29,139 nucleotides of DNA, from NCBI GenBank assembly GCA_024275615.1, contig JAJRYU010000083.1, forward strand, positions 1-29,139, written 5' to 3'. This stretch comes from Planctomycetota bacterium (GTDB taxonomy: Bacteria > Planctomycetota > GCA-002687715 > DRQF01). Positions 16,171-24,355 of this stretch are shown piece by piece. The position numbers and the translations under genes were made by a program. Each line of letters starts with the position of its first letter. Positions within the stretch are counted from its first letter, which is position 1. The notes below the pieces were generated by a model, which was not told where the DNA came from, did no database searches, and saw only the letters and a program-made list of their open reading frames with translations.

Positions 16171-16497
16171 TTAGGCTTTTGATGCATCCCAATCAGGGCC
16201 ATGGTCCACGGCGTCTTTTTCGGTGACCCGCTTGTCATCGGAATACTCGAAATTTGCATTTAGTTCGATGTATTCTTCTGGAGTCTTGTTGGTGTAAAGA
16301 TCCGCATTCGCAGGACCATCATCATCCACAAAAATGGCCTCCACGGGGCAAAGCGGCAGGCATTGACCGCAGTCAATGCACTCGTCTGGATTGATATAGA
16401 GGCTTTCCGGTGCTTGATAGAAGCAATCAACTGGGCAATCTGTAACGCAATCGCCATATTTGCAATTGACACAGGGCTCACCAACGACATAGGTCAT
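16171..16497 (-). CDS. fdxA: 7Fe ferredoxin (3Fe-4S/4Fe-4S)
   Basis: A 108-residue FdxA-type electron carrier of the cytoplasm. Residues 9-25 carry the first cysteine set ('CVNCKYGDCVTDCPVDC') and residues ~40-50 the second ('CIDCGQCLPLCPVEAI'). The arrangement is that of ferredoxins with one 3Fe-4S and one 4Fe-4S cluster. The acidic C-terminal extension is also normal for the family. AGGAG lies five to six bases before the ATG. It forms its own minus-strand unit, with a strong terminator behind it. Partner enzymes are not evident in the window. Confidence 0.95.
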   Translation of the reverse strand: MTYVVGEPCVNCKYGDCVTDCPVDCFYQAPESLYINPDECIDCGQCLPLCPVEAIFVDDDGPANADLYTNKTPEEYIELNANFEYSDDKRVTEKDAVDHGPDWDASKA

Positions 16498-16680
16498 GCC
16501 TGACTCCTTTTTTTCCCATACGGTCCAAGGTGTTGTCGGGCACGCATTTGCAAGCGCCCAACTTGTTCAATGCGACAAAACTAAAGGGCTCTGGCTGCCT
16601 TGTGAAGAGCGAAGCGCGGTTTTCCGAGGTTCTTCGAAGATTATCTTGAGACCCACTCTCAACAAGGGCATTCTCTTCTC

Positions 16681-16854
16681 ATGATGCTCCTGGGAATTGT
16701 CATTCAAGACAAGCGTCTGATACTTTGGCCTGAACGGGCCGATAGAGATAAAGTGTTCAACAAATTGGAGTTCGGACTACACGAGGACCGGCTCTTCGCG
16801 TTATGTTTGGGACGGACTCTGAGGAATCACCAGGGAACGAGGAATTTCGAGTGA
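16681..16854 (+). CDS. Possible small protein (57 aa) coupled to the esterase-like gene
   Basis: An ATG-initiated frame of 57 codons begins MMLLGIVIQDKRLILW and ends in TGA overlapping the GTG of the next gene (GTGA, 4-bp overlap). Such overlaps are common in translational coupling. There is no clear Shine-Dalgarno sequence before the ATG and no family I recognise, so this could equally be an untranslated leader. The rest of the 16498-16850 gap, between the divergent ferredoxin and esterase-like genes, shows no other gene or clear promoter to me. Confidence 0.25.
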   Translation: MMLLGIVIQDKRLILWPERADRDKVFNKLEFGLHEDRLFALCLGRTLRNHQGTRNFE

Positions 16855-18404
16855 AACGATTGACAGTACAGCTGCAACTTTGGGTCTTGGTTGCTTTAGT
16901 CTTCCAGAACATCCCCGCCGCTGCCCAAGACGGAAATGCGCAACTCGAATTCGGCATCTCCTTTGACCACCTCTATTCCAAGGAGACGAAATCAGGCACG
17001 CTCTATTTGCTCTTGTCGTCAGAACTTAACGGCGAACCGCGCCTTCATATGAATCAAGGACATTTCCAGGGCTTCATTTTCAGCTATGAATTTGAGGACT
17101 TGGCACCGGACCAGGACATTGTGTTCAACTCCAAGAGTCTCGGGTATCCAGGCCCACTCGCAGACCTGAAACCTGGACGCTATGCCATTCAAGCCATCTT
17201 GGATGTCAATCCCACCAAGTGCGACCCAAGCCATGCCCACAACAACGGGGTGAGCTTCTCTAAGAGACTTGAGCTGAACCCCAAAACGTCCGGGCACATT
17301 GACATCGTCATTCAGAAGGAATTGCTGCGGCAAAACAAACCCAGGCGACAACGTGTCAACTATGAATACATCGAATCGAGGCTCGTAGGACGGCAGATTG
17401 GCTCTCGGTTCTTTGTCAATGCCTCCGTAGTCATGCCCATCAACTACACGCCCGAATCTAAAAGACGCTACCCAGTTCAATATTGGTTCGCTGACCTTGG
17501 GGAGAACACCCGTAGCTCCCTCAAGTACTTTCAGAAACGGGGCCTCTATGCGCCCATGGCCGGAGAAGATGGGCGCATCGGCAAAGAGTTCATTTTTGTT
17601 CTCATCGATTCCACTTGCCGCAACGGCTACCACGGTTGGGTCGATTCGCCGAACAATGGGTCTTTCCGCAAGGCTCTTTATCGGGAGATTCTGCCTTTCA
17701 TTGAGAGCCATTACCCTATCGACGATAGCCCTTCTGCTCGGTTTCTCGTGGGCAAGGGGGCTGGTGGGCTCGCCGCCCTCAACATCCTAATCGATCGTCC
17801 AGACTATTACGCAGCGGCTTGGGCTTTGGCCCCAGATCCAGTTGATTTCCACGACTATTTCGGTTTGGACTTGTATGCCAAGCCTCTGCCAAACGCCTTT
17901 GTGGATGCCGCAGGACAACCACGAAGTTTGCTCCGTCAAAACGGCAAGACAATTGTCACCTTCGAAGAGCAAGTACGCTATGAAACCGTGGTTCGAACCG
18001 GAAACCTGCTTCAGTCTTACAACGCGGCCTTCGGTGGTTTGGGCAAAGACCTCCAACCCGCCCGGCTCGTTGACCCCAAGACCGGGAACATCGATGAGAA
18101 AGTCGCTGCAAGATTTCGCCGTCACGATTTCTCAAATCGCATTCAAAAGAACTGGAGCCAAATTGCGGTTCACTTGGACGGTAAGATCAACATCATTGTC
18201 GGTGATGCTGATGATCTCGACCTAGACCGCCCGGTGGCCCGTCTCAAGGCGCTCTTAGACAAAAAACACATGAAGAACAGCATTGAGATCGTTCCTCAGC
18301 TGAACCATGCCGGAGTTGACGACCGCAAGATTCTACTTGGGGTCCAACGCTCAATCATGGCCCTTTGGCTACGAGAGTCGCAAGAGAAAGAGAAATCGGA
18401 TTAG
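16851..18404 (+). CDS. Secreted esterase-fold protein (enterochelin esterase-like) lacking the nucleophile Ser
   Basis: A 517-residue exported protein. The GTG at 16851 follows GAGGAA by seven bases and begins a signal peptide (to about 'NIPAAAQ'). Residues ~200-330 resemble the esterase D/enterochelin esterase alpha/beta fold: 'YPVQYWFADLGENTRSS', 'FIFVLIDSTCRNGYHGW', 'ILPFIESHYPI', then the nucleophile elbow. There the expected G-x-S-x-G-G reads G-K-G-A-G-G, with Gly303 in place of Ser. Later elements ('IIVGDADDLDLDRPVARLKALL', 'PQLNHAG') keep the fold's acid and His regions. It may be a non-catalytic binding protein or use another mechanism. The N-terminal ~180 residues form a domain I do not recognise by name. 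Confidence 0.75.
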   Translation: MKRLTVQLQLWVLVALVFQNIPAAAQDGNAQLEFGISFDHLYSKETKSGTLYLLLSSELNGEPRLHMNQGHFQGFIFSYEFEDLAPDQDIVFNSKSLGYPGPLADLKPGRYAIQAILDVNPTKCDPSHAHNNGVSFSKRLELNPKTSGHIDIVIQKELLRQNKPRRQRVNYEYIESRLVGRQIGSRFFVNASVVMPINYTPESKRRYPVQYWFADLGENTRSSLKYFQKRGLYAPMAGEDGRIGKEFIFVLIDSTCRNGYHGWVDSPNNGSFRKALYREILPFIESHYPIDDSPSARFLVGKGAGGLAALNILIDRPDYYAAAWALAPDPVDFHDYFGLDLYAKPLPNAFVDAAGQPRSLLRQNGKTIVTFEEQVRYETVVRTGNLLQSYNAAFGGLGKDLQPARLVDPKTGNIDEKVAARFRRHDFSNRIQKNWSQIAVHLDGKINIIVGDADDLDLDRPVARLKALLDKKHMKNSIEIVPQLNHAGVDDRKILLGVQRSIMALWLRESQEKEKSD

Positions 18405-18419
18405 GCCAATCCATAACCG

Positions 18420-18725
18420 TCAGAGGGCGAGGGTATTGACCTCAATCTCGGCGTCGCCGTTGACCGCAGCCTGGCAAGCCAAACGGCGATGAGGGTCATA
18501 GGTTTTCAAGATCCTATGTTCAGCGGCGGTCCGGGGCGTTAGGTGTTCTGCCCCACTGATGACAAGAATCTCACAGCTACCGCAACGACCGTGGCCACGA
18601 CAATTCAAGAGCTTGCGCGGACCATTGTACAAAGGCATCTTGGCCGCAATTAGCGCTTCTTTGAGATTTGAATTGTTAGGGACCTCAATACAATGTCCCT
18701 CGTTTTGAATCGTCACTTTCGCCAT
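18420..18725 (-). CDS. 2Fe-2S ferredoxin
   Basis: A 101-residue plant-type [2Fe-2S] ferredoxin. The ligands are visible in 'LLNCRGHGRCGSCEILV' (C-x5-C-x2-C) and in 'RRLACQA' about 35 residues later. The start at 18725 follows AAGGAG by six bases; an upstream ATG at 18746 would only add seven residues containing the Shine-Dalgarno sequence. It carries single electrons, typically to an oxygenase or dehydrogenase, but none is encoded beside it. It lies 110 bp downstream of mnmG on the same strand; the gap holds small hairpins (such as CCCCA-GCAA-TGGGG) but no clear terminator. Confidence 0.93.
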   Translation of the reverse strand: MAKVTIQNEGHCIEVPNNSNLKEALIAAKMPLYNGPRKLLNCRGHGRCGSCEILVISGAEHLTPRTAAEHRILKTYDPHRRLACQAAVNGDAEIEVNTLAL

Positions 18726-18835
18726 ACTAAGCTCCTTAACCCTCAATCGATCTTTGAGTCTCTCGACTCATTCTGCCCCAGCAATGGGGTTCGACCACTT
18801 TTTAAGCAATGAACGGACGTTTTCCCAGTCAGAGT

Positions 18836-20662
18836 TCAGCGTTCCTTTGATAAAGCAATCAACAAGAGGCTAACGTCCGGCTGAGAAATACCGGAAATAC
18901 GAGCGGCCTGGCCGATTGTACCCGGTCTGATCGCTTCAAACTTCTCTCGAGCTTCGCCTCTCAACTGCGACACGGCCTGATAGTCGAATCCTTCAGGAAT
19001 GTGCATCCCTTCGGCCTGTTCAAGTTTCTTGATGTAACCAAGCTGCCGGCCCACATAGCCTTCGTAGAGCGTTTCGATCGCCAGACTCTTGCGGCTTTCT
19101 GCATCCCAAGGAGCCTGAAAGAGCTCTGGTACGAGATCGGCGAAATTATCGAGGGTTTGATTGGGCTGTTTCAGGAACTTGGCAATCGACCGTCCCTCCT
19201 TGCGACGTTTACGCACGAGCTCCTGACCCTCCGCAAGCAGGCGCCTTCGCAACTGCACTTTTTCGAAACGCGCCTCCTCGACGAGCCCCAAACGCCATGC
19301 ATGCTCTGTCAACCGCAGATCAGCATTGTCATGGCGAAGAATCAACCGATGTTCCGCCAAGGACGTAAACATGCGGTAAGGCTCTTGGACACCCCGTGTA
19401 ACAAGGTCATCGATCAAAACTCCGATATAGGCTTCGTCGCGACGGAGTACAAAGGGCTCCTGGTCGTTCAAGAACAGGGCCGCATTGATGCCGGCCATGA
19501 GGCCCTGGGCCGCCGCTTCTTCGTAACCTGTGGTGCCATTGATCTGGCCAGCATGAAAGAGCCCCTTTAGACGCTTGGCCATCAATCGTTGGTCCAACTC
19601 CGTGGGGTCGATGTAGTCGTACTCAACCGCGTATCCGAACCTGACGATCTCCACGGCTTCAAAACCTGGAATGGTCTGCAAAAATTCGGCTTGGATTTCC
19701 GCTGGGAGGCTGGTTGATATGCCATTGGGATAAATGAGATCCGTTGACCGGCTTTCCGGTTCGACAAAGACCTGATGGCTATCTCTTCTGGCGAAACGAA
19801 AAATCTTGTCCTCAATGCTTGGACAGTACCGCGGCGCACGCCCTTGAATACGTCCTTGGTGCATGGGCGAAGATTCTATGTTCGTTTCAATGATTCGATG
19901 GGTTTCTTTGTTCGTTCTGGTGATATGACAAGGCAAAGAGTCGGCGATCGCCTCTTGATGAGAGAACGAAAAACGTGTCGGTTTTTCGTCGCCCCACTGT
20001 GTATCCATGACATCAAAATTGACACTATCTCGCTTGAGTCGAGGAGGGGTGCCAGTCTTCAGGCGTCCCATGCGAAAACCAAGGTCAGCCAAGTCGCTCG
20101 ACAAAGCAAAACTGCTGCCCTCCCCTTTGCGACCACCTTCTTCGACCTCCGAGCCGGTGAACAACTTGCCCCCCATGAAAGTCCCTGTTGTCAAGATAAC
20201 GGCCCCCGCAGCCATGAATCCATTGATCTTGGTCTTGACTCCGCAAACTCCAAAGTCGTCATGAACTAGTTCTATCACTTCATCTTCAACGAGTTCGATG
20301 TTTTTGCACGAGTTCATCCACTGAATGACCATCTCGTTGTAAGCGACGTTGTCGCTCTGACATCGAGGCGACTGCACTGCCGGACCCTTGCTGGCGTTGA
20401 GGAGCCTAAACTGAAGCGCCGTTTGATCGGCAACGACTCCCATGAGCCCTCCCATGGCATCGATCTCACGCACCAATTGACCTTTTGCCAAACCGCCGAT
20501 GGAGGGATTGCAGGACATCCTCCCTAAGGCCTCCATTTTGAGAGTGATTAGAGTACAAGGGCTCCCGATGCGAGCCACCGCGAATGCGGCTTCCACCCCG
20601 GCGTGGCCACCTCCGACCACAATCGTTCTCGGATTTCTGGTATTTTTGGCGCGCGTGCTCAT
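18836..20662 (-). CDS. mnmG: tRNA uridine-5-carboxymethylaminomethyl modification enzyme MnmG
   Basis: A 608-residue FAD protein that, with MnmE, builds the cmnm5 group on wobble uridine 34 of several tRNAs. 'TIVVGGGHAGVEAAFAVARIG' is the FAD-binding Rossmann motif; 'MSCNPSIGGLAKGQLVREIDAMGG', 'LNASKGPAVQSPRCQSD', 'RMGRLKTGTPPRL', 'PRYCPSIEDKI' and 'GLFHAGQINGTTGYEEAAAQG' are all family signatures, and the C-terminal helical domain that contacts MnmE is intact. The frame is open to 20737, but the ATG at 20662 puts the Rossmann motif at the usual distance from the start. The start is divergent from the xdhC-like gene, 73 bp away. mnmE is not in the window. Confidence 0.96.
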   Translation of the reverse strand: MSTRAKNTRNPRTIVVGGGHAGVEAAFAVARIGSPCTLITLKMEALGRMSCNPSIGGLAKGQLVREIDAMGGLMGVVADQTALQFRLLNASKGPAVQSPRCQSDNVAYNEMVIQWMNSCKNIELVEDEVIELVHDDFGVCGVKTKINGFMAAGAVILTTGTFMGGKLFTGSEVEEGGRKGEGSSFALSSDLADLGFRMGRLKTGTPPRLKRDSVNFDVMDTQWGDEKPTRFSFSHQEAIADSLPCHITRTNKETHRIIETNIESSPMHQGRIQGRAPRYCPSIEDKIFRFARRDSHQVFVEPESRSTDLIYPNGISTSLPAEIQAEFLQTIPGFEAVEIVRFGYAVEYDYIDPTELDQRLMAKRLKGLFHAGQINGTTGYEEAAAQGLMAGINAALFLNDQEPFVLRRDEAYIGVLIDDLVTRGVQEPYRMFTSLAEHRLILRHDNADLRLTEHAWRLGLVEEARFEKVQLRRRLLAEGQELVRKRRKEGRSIAKFLKQPNQTLDNFADLVPELFQAPWDAESRKSLAIETLYEGYVGRQLGYIKKLEQAEGMHIPEGFDYQAVSQLRGEAREKFEAIRPGTIGQAARISGISQPDVSLLLIALSKER

Positions 20663-20735
20663 AGGCAAGCCTATGAAGTCCATCATTTGGGCACCAGCGT
20701 TTGAAGATCCTGCCCCGCATGTTATCCAGAAGGTC

Positions 20736-21518
20736 ATGAAAGATCTTTACATGGAGATTGTTCGACTCAGAGCCGAAGGCTGCCCAGCAGCGTTGGCGAC
20801 CATCGTAAGTCGAAAGGGATCAACTCCTGGCAAACTGGCTCAAAAGATGATCATAGTCGGCGATGGCGAAGTCATAGGCACGATTGGCGGTGGCTGCGTC
20901 GAGGCCGACGTTATCCGCCATGCCCGCCATGTCATGGACACCGGATTGCCCAAGATCGTTGAATTCCGGCTTTCGGGTGAAGAAGCCGAACGAACTGGTT
21001 TAGCCTGCGGCGGAGTATTAGAAATCATGATTGAATGTCTCAATGATCCAGCCCTTTTTGTCTTGGGCTGTGGCCACGTCGGTGCCAAAGTTGCCAAGCT
21101 CGCGGCGGCTTGCGGCTTCCAAGTCACGGCGATCGACGACCGACCGGACTTCGCTGATTCGTCGAGACTCTCCGGCGTCAGCAATGTGCGCGTCATACCA
21201 TTTGATCTTCTATCCGAACAACTCAAGCTCGGTGCCAACTCCTATGTCGTGTCCGCCACCCGAGGCCATGATCATGACTTTGATGTGCTCCTATGGGCTC
21301 TCGACACACCAGCTCGCTACGTCGGCATCCTTGGGAGTAAGAGCAAATGGCTCCAGTTCAAGCGGCAACTCGCCGAAAACCACAACATCGGTGAATCACA
21401 ATTGCAGCACGTGCATTGCCCGGTGGGTGTAGCCATCGGGGCCGATACTCCCGACGAAATTGCGGTTAGCGTCGTGGCTGATCTCATCGCCCACCATCGA
21501 CTTGGGCAAAACTTGTAG
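20736..21518 (+). CDS. XdhC/CoxI family molybdenum hydroxylase maturation factor
   Basis: A 260-residue protein of the XdhC family. These proteins bind molybdenum cofactor, help its sulfuration and insert it into xanthine dehydrogenase-like hydroxylases. The N-terminal XdhC domain shows 'ATIVSRKGSTPGKLAQKM', 'GTIGGGCVEADV' and 'TGLACGGVLEIMIE'. A C-terminal Rossmann domain starts at 'LFVLGCGHVGAKVAKLAAACG' and contains 'ATRGHDHDFDVL' and 'GVAIGADTPDEIAVSV'. The ATG at 20736 gives the family N-terminus 'MKDLYMEIVRL'; the longer open frame runs into mnmG. No molybdenum hydroxylase subunit adjoins it, which is unusual. Members also occur in selenium-dependent hydroxylase systems, so the nearby selD could be relevant, though nothing in the sequence proves it. 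Confidence 0.92.
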   Translation: MKDLYMEIVRLRAEGCPAALATIVSRKGSTPGKLAQKMIIVGDGEVIGTIGGGCVEADVIRHARHVMDTGLPKIVEFRLSGEEAERTGLACGGVLEIMIECLNDPALFVLGCGHVGAKVAKLAAACGFQVTAIDDRPDFADSSRLSGVSNVRVIPFDLLSEQLKLGANSYVVSATRGHDHDFDVLLWALDTPARYVGILGSKSKWLQFKRQLAENHNIGESQLQHVHCPVGVAIGADTPDEIAVSVVADLIAHHRLGQNL

Positions 21519-21523
21519 GTCTA

Positions 21524-23008
21524 TCAGGGTGCCACTGAGAAGTCAGCAAGGCGGGTCAAATCGAAGGGTCCGTTGCGCCACAGGTAAGAGACCATCTCGA
21601 CATTGAACCCGCCACTAACGATGCCAAAATTACATTCGCGCAAGCCGTTGCTACCGAGCACGCTGAGGGGAACACTGACGTTGTTGTAGAGCGTGAAAAC
21701 GCAGGAATTCTGATAGCCAAAAGTCCCTGGAGGACAGACGCCACCAAAGAGACTGCTTGGCACCAAGAGATACGTAGCGTCAGCATCCCCAGGCAATCCC
21801 ATCACCCCAAAGGCAACGCTATTGGGGCGGGTAGGTGTCCCCAAACTCTGACACATCGTGTTCCAGGGAGTGGCCACTTCTTTGGCCCAGATGATGGCAT
21901 CCGGGCAACAAGACTTCACTGAATACCCCACGGGAGCATTGCCCCCGGCTTGAACTGAGCCAAAGCTCTCGTCACGAAAACCATCGCCGAAGAGATCGAC
22001 GAAATTGTTCTCGAACGCTGTGTCGACAAATTCAGAGAGCAGACTCATTGTGACGAATCGTCGGTGAACGAGATGCTGGTCGAGTAAGTCCATATCCCCC
22101 AAGTTAGTGATACCGCAGGGGAAAAATGGAATCGTAGAGAGAGCGACATCTGTGGAACCAAAATGGCCGATACCATCAACGCTCATTTCGACGAGGCGTC
22201 TGGGGGCAACAGGTCCACCAGCAAACTTGCTAAACCAAAAATCAACAGAGTTGTTGACCAGTTGATCATCATTCCCTTCGAACAGAAAAACAGCGCCACC
22301 AAAGTTCTCCACGAGTGGTTCCGCCGCTGCCGAACCGGTAAACAGCGCTTGTGGGTTGCAGGCGCCGAAAACCACAATCTGTGACTGTTCGAAAGGCTCC
22401 AGGGCGACGATTGTGTCAACATTGGGATCCGCACCGGCAATGAAAAAAGACGCCACGCCTCCCATGGAATGTCCTACCACCGCAACATTCTGATTGGGAT
22501 CAGGAGAGAGAACACCTCGCACCGGGTGAACGCTTGCCGGATTTGCGGCTTCCCCTAATAAGTAGGTTTTGAGCAGCCAGCCTTCAAATGCTTGTTCGAT
22601 CGGTACCTGAAATTCGACAGGAAAGACGTTGTAGTTAACGATTGCCACAACAAACCCCCAACTACACAAGTGGGCGGCGAGCCCATCGTAATCCCCCGGA
22701 TTTGAAGCCCAACCATGGCTCAGGATCACCAGTGGAGAATCCTGTCCTTGAAACTGGTCGGGTGTGGTTTGCAAAGGGTCCAAGCCGGTGGGCCAAAAAA
22801 TCCGGTAGCCAACAAACCCACTTATGGGGACACCTTGAAAAATCGGCGGAATAGGAGCATTGACGGCACCCCACGGGATGTAGCTATCGGCCTGGGCGAC
22901 GGCATAGGGTCCCAAATCGTCAAAGTTGAAGCCATTGGCCCCCACTTGAGCTGGCGTGCTCAAATCGAAAACGGACATTAATATGAGAATCGCAAGAATA
23001 CGGTTCAT
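21524..23008 (-). CDS. Secreted alpha/beta hydrolase (chlorophyllase/dienelactone hydrolase-like) with an unusual C-terminal region
   Basis: A 494-residue exported hydrolase. The start at 23008 opens a signal peptide ('MNRILAILILMSVFDLSTPAQ'); a longer frame to 23113 has no family support. The hydrolase domain spans residues ~60-330: oxyanion region 'VILSHGWASNPGDYDGLAAHL', nucleophile elbow GHSMGG (Ser181), likely acid in 'FEGNDDQLV', and likely His in 'GIGHFGSTD'. This pattern fits esterases that act on exogenous polymers or lipids. Residues ~370-494 form a Cys-containing tail ('SVKSCCPDAI', 'GVCPPGTFGYQNSCVFTLYNN', 'LRECNFGIV') that I cannot assign; it looks like a secreted adhesion or substrate-binding domain. 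The gene converges with the xdhC-like gene, 5 bp between stops. Confidence 0.85.
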   Translation of the reverse strand: MNRILAILILMSVFDLSTPAQVGANGFNFDDLGPYAVAQADSYIPWGAVNAPIPPIFQGVPISGFVGYRIFWPTGLDPLQTTPDQFQGQDSPLVILSHGWASNPGDYDGLAAHLCSWGFVVAIVNYNVFPVEFQVPIEQAFEGWLLKTYLLGEAANPASVHPVRGVLSPDPNQNVAVVGHSMGGVASFFIAGADPNVDTIVALEPFEQSQIVVFGACNPQALFTGSAAAEPLVENFGGAVFLFEGNDDQLVNNSVDFWFSKFAGGPVAPRRLVEMSVDGIGHFGSTDVALSTIPFFPCGITNLGDMDLLDQHLVHRRFVTMSLLSEFVDTAFENNFVDLFGDGFRDESFGSVQAGGNAPVGYSVKSCCPDAIIWAKEVATPWNTMCQSLGTPTRPNSVAFGVMGLPGDADATYLLVPSSLFGGVCPPGTFGYQNSCVFTLYNNVSVPLSVLGSNGLRECNFGIVSGGFNVEMVSYLWRNGPFDLTRLADFSVAP

Positions 23009-23254
23009 TCTAGTCTCTGCAGTCTCTGTACTCTTAGACGTTGGGCTGTGTCGATCTGGCAGCGTATTGACGGGCGTTTTGCCGTGCCTACAGAGTTTAG
23101 CGTTGAGTCTCAACTCATGCCAGAGATGTTTGAGAAGTTAATAGGAGCTACAAACCTTTGCCCATTAAACACTTGCAATCACAATCAATGTGATCAAAGC
23201 TCATGCAGGGGGTATTTTCTGGTCGATAAAGGAAACGACCGTCTAAGGAATCAA

Positions 23255-24355
23255 ATGAGCGACGATAGATTAGAAGTTCCAGACGAGGCACTGATTGCCC
23301 TTGGGCGCCTCACCGCTGAAGTCGCCCACGAGTTGCGTAACTTCATGACGGCCATCTTGGTTGGTTCTGAACATCTGGCCCAACATCGCGATACAGAAGT
23401 CGCCAAGACGGGGCAGAGGATACACGACAATGCCACTCGGTGCCGGTCTTATGTCAACCAACTTCTCACCCACCTTGATACTCCAGGACTGGATTTGCAA
23501 ACGATCGACTTGGCCGCGGTTATCGCCGATTATTTGGAGAAACGTGACACAGCGGGGACAATTCAAGTAGTCCAGAGTCAAACAGGTCCGGCCTTTGTAT
23601 GTGGTCATCCAAGCCGCCTGATCTCAATTCTTGAGAATCTCATTCGCAACGCCGAAGAAGCCGTCCTTCCTTCGTCTTGCAAGATTGTCTGCAGCATTGC
23701 ATGTGAGGAGAACTCAGTCGTTGTCACTGTTCAAGACAATGGACCAGGAATCTCTTCGAGCATGAAACCCAGGCTCTTTGGTGACTTCCAAACGGAAGGC
23801 AAGGACAAAGGACCGGGTTTGGGATTGGCCCTTTCTCGTCGTATCGCTGAAGAACACGGCGGCACTCTTGAACTCGTTGATAGTGATCAACGAGGTGCCG
23901 CTTTTCAACTCACTCTGCCCTTGGCTGTTCATGAGGAGCCTCAAGCTCAAGAAACAACAGGCAACGAGAGCCAACTCCCCACCCTTGAGATTTTGTGCAT
24001 CGACGACGATCAGAGCACACTCGACACCTACGAGATGATCCTCAAATTAGACGGGCACAAAGTCACACCTGCTCTTACGGGAAAGGACGGGCTCGATCAT
24101 CTCCGTAAGCGCCATTTCGACATCATTCTATGCGACCTTAAATTGCCGGACATGTCAGGGAAGGACTTTCATCATCATCTTCTTCAAGGATCTCATAGAG
24201 GAGCCGAAAAACTGATCTTTGCCACAGGTGACCTCATGAATGACTCAAGCCGCATTTTTCTGGCCCAAGCCGGTTGTCCTTATTTGATCAAACCGTTCGA
24301 AATTGATGAGTTGCGTGTTGCAATACGTGTCGCCCTTCAAAGTTCACGTCGATGA
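23255..24355 (+). CDS. Soluble histidine kinase with C-terminal receiver domain
   Basis: A 366-residue hybrid signalling protein. The H box 'AEVAHELRN' places the phosphorylated His at residue 25. The ATPase domain has the N box 'NLIRNAEEAV', G1 'DNGPGI', and G2 'GKDKGPGLGLALSRRI'. The receiver domain (~residues 245-366) has the acidic pair 'CIDDDQ', the phosphoacceptor Asp294 in 'CDLKLPDMSG', and the conserved Thr and Lys in 'FATGD' and 'KPFEIDEL'. There is no membrane segment or sensory domain; the kinase core starts almost at residue 1, so the input may be a partner protein. The ATG at 23255 follows AAGGAA by five bases. It overlaps the YfhO-like gene by four bases (ATGA). Confidence 0.9.
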   Translation: MSDDRLEVPDEALIALGRLTAEVAHELRNFMTAILVGSEHLAQHRDTEVAKTGQRIHDNATRCRSYVNQLLTHLDTPGLDLQTIDLAAVIADYLEKRDTAGTIQVVQSQTGPAFVCGHPSRLISILENLIRNAEEAVLPSSCKIVCSIACEENSVVVTVQDNGPGISSSMKPRLFGDFQTEGKDKGPGLGLALSRRIAEEHGGTLELVDSDQRGAAFQLTLPLAVHEEPQAQETTGNESQLPTLEILCIDDDQSTLDTYEMILKLDGHKVTPALTGKDGLDHLRKRHFDIILCDLKLPDMSGKDFHHHLLQGSHRGAEKLIFATGDLMNDSSRIFLAQAGCPYLIKPFEIDELRVAIRVALQSSRR

